From assembly GCA_963975425.1 (NCBI GenBank), contig CAXBGS010000005.1:372001-436000 (forward strand): a stretch of DNA of 64,000 bases. The letters run 5' to 3'. Under the pieces are notes generated by a model, which did not search any database, was not told the DNA's origin, and worked only from the letters and a program-made list of their open reading frames with translations. Below are positions 62,814-64,000 of this stretch, piece by piece. Each line of letters opens with the position of its first letter. The first letter of the stretch is position 1. Source of the stretch: CAXBGS01 sp963975425 (GTDB lineage: Bacteria > Planctomycetota > Planctomycetia > Pirellulales > Pirellulaceae). The position numbers and the translations under genes are program-made.

Positions 62814-64000
62814 CTAATACCCGAAGCCGGCGCGGAACATGATTGCGTCGTCCGGTTTGATGTCGTCCATCGGGCTCTTGTCATATTTGACTTCTCGGTC
62901 AAACACATAGCCGATCTCCGCGAACGCAGTGCGGCGGCCCACGCGGATCAAATCGCTGCGGCCCCATTCCCATCCAGCCATCACGCGTAAGTCGTTGATA
63001 TCGACACTGTCCGATGCACCGCTATCGCGTTTGATCGTCCAAGACCCACCACCGTAATCGCCGGCCAGATACCACCAGACATCATGAGTACCGATCGTTC
63101 GCCAATACCGCGCGAACTTAGGTTGCGGAAAAAAGATGTCAAAGCGAGTTTGTGGATTCGGCTGCCACAGCAATCCTGCCGCAGGCAACAGTTTCCAGTT
63201 ATTTCTATCCAAGTAGTAAACGCCAACCTTGAGGGTCGATGCCGGCGTCAGACGAAACGATGCCAAGCCTTTTCCTAACACGCGAATGCTTTCATCGCGA
63301 AACGTGTCGAAAGCCGTGAACGCACCGACACGCACGCCAAGTTCAACACCGAACATACGGTTCGGGTCGGTTTGCCAGCCAAAGTCAAGGAAGCCACTGT
63401 AGGCATTCGGTGGCAAGTCGGCCCCCGAGACACTCTGAGGCCCGTCCCAAAGGTGCAGCGAGAACGATGGCACCACATACAGCGGTTGATTGGAATACAT
63501 GAAATTAGGAAACGCAAAGGCGAACGACACATCCGTGTCATTGATCGCCAAATCCGTGCTGTCGTTACCAGCACCCAGATAAGCGTGACGGACGCGCGGG
63601 CCTTGCAAGAATCGATAGGCGCTGAAACTGGAATTGGCATCGCCAGAAAACCCACCGCCAAACAATCCGCCGGGAAACAACGTCGACGGGCTGCCCGATG
63701 GATAGATTGTCGACGGAAATGCGGGGCTGCCGAATCCGCCGGGTGCCGCATAGGTATTTGGTACCGGTGAACCATAGACCGGTGCGGATCCTGTGATCGG
63801 TGCACCAGAGATCGGTGCATTCAACATCGGCGCATTGAGCCCCGAAGACATTGGCGCCGACGCCGGACGCGAAAACAATCCACCGAATAACCCACCGCCC
63901 TGGCCATAGGCTCCCGTCCCATAGGCACTCGGTGCGCCGAAACCACCCGGCGTCCCAAGCGATCCGGCCACCGTCGGTGGTGCCGTCGGTGCGATCGTGC
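62814..64000 (-). CDS. Outer-membrane beta-barrel-like protein with Gly/Tyr/Ala-rich N-terminal region (partial)
   Basis: At least 395 residues; the frame stays open to the window edge, so the true start lies outside it. The visible N-terminal part is rich in Gly, Ala, Pro, Tyr and Phe (FGGGFSGDANSS, APMSSGLNAPMLNAPISGAPI). From about residue 120 alternating beta-like segments follow (VSFAFAFPNFMYSNQPLYVVPSF, NAYSGFLDFGWQT, LKVGVYYLDRNNWKLLPAAGL) and the protein ends AIMFRAGFGY, with an aromatic last residue as in outer-membrane barrels. It resembles DUF6268-type barrels by layout. Function unknown. Confidence 0.7.
   Translation of the reverse strand, partial: TIAPTAPPTVAGSLGTPGGFGAPSAYGTGAYGQGGGLFGGLFSRPASAPMSSGLNAPMLNAPISGAPITGSAPVYGSPVPNTYAAPGGFGSPAFPSTIYPSGSPSTLFPGGLFGGGFSGDANSSFSAYRFLQGPRVRHAYLGAGNDSTDLAINDTDVSFAFAFPNFMYSNQPLYVVPSFSLHLWDGPQSVSGADLPPNAYSGFLDFGWQTDPNRMFGVELGVRVGAFTAFDTFRDESIRVLGKGLASFRLTPASTLKVGVYYLDRNNWKLLPAAGLLWQPNPQTRFDIFFPQPKFARYWRTIGTHDVWWYLAGDYGGGSWTIKRDSGASDSVDINDLRVMAGWEWGRSDLIRVGRRTAFAEIGYVFDREVKYDKSPMDDIKPDDAIMFRAGFGY

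Overview
The window looks like chromosomal DNA of a marine planctomycete of the Pirellulaceae (Rhodopirellula-like). The basis is the GC-rich coding sequence, three secreted or cytoplasmic sulfatases, a prepilin-like DUF1559 protein, an N-terminal LEQRMLL surface-protein tag, a PEP-CTERM protein, dockerin-like repeats, the futalosine menaquinone genes, and two groEL genes around one groES. I saw no rRNA, tRNA, transposase, integrase or CRISPR array. The genes are syntenic blocks of core metabolism with a few lineage-specific secreted proteins, so this does not look like a mobile island.

Layout. 1-666: start of a TctA-type transporter permease, cut by the window edge. 1006-4535 (minus): a tight late-menaquinone operon (menG, ubiX-type, ubiA-type, mqnE). 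4653-11293 (minus): chaperone run (groEL, groES, groEL, intrinsic terminator, dnaJ, grpE, FmdB-type zinc ribbon, isochorismatase-fold hydrolase). 12046-17926: YG-rich secreted protein, LptF/G-type permease, membrane PP2C phosphatase, nitroreductase. 18113-21759 (plus): carotenoid-type desaturase, acyltransferase and glycosyltransferase, probably making a glycosylated and acylated carotenoid. 21738-26209: HlyIII-family membrane protein, secreted esterase, an unassigned two-domain protein, and nadA. 26292-31358 (minus): LamG/PEP-CTERM protein, arylsulfatase and a large GH20-like glycosidase. 31570-38408 (plus): heavy-metal RND efflux adaptor and pump, His-rich lipoprotein and an abutting cytoplasmic-type sulfatase. 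38487-49610 (minus): secreted sulfatase, giant metzincin-like surface protease with Calx-beta and dockerin-like parts, DUF1559 protein with a small lipoprotein upstream, and a transporter-like/spermidine-synthase-like/TPR fusion. 49900-62492 (plus): a seven-gene MoxR-DUF58-BatA-type operon ending in Ser/Glu-rich and Gln-rich proteins. 62814-end (minus): an outer-membrane beta-barrel-like protein cut by the window edge.

The most notable points are: the seven-gene MoxR operon with four downstream genes of unknown function; the 510-residue protein at 23507, which joins a Rossmann-like half to a half bearing an EREWR signature; the strong terminator that separates the groEL block from dnaJ by 33 bases; and a recurrent pattern of short tandem duplications that are multiples of three inside genes (15, 18 nt) but 16, 17, 18, 20 or 33 nt between genes. 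All family assignments come from reading motifs by eye; no database search was run.
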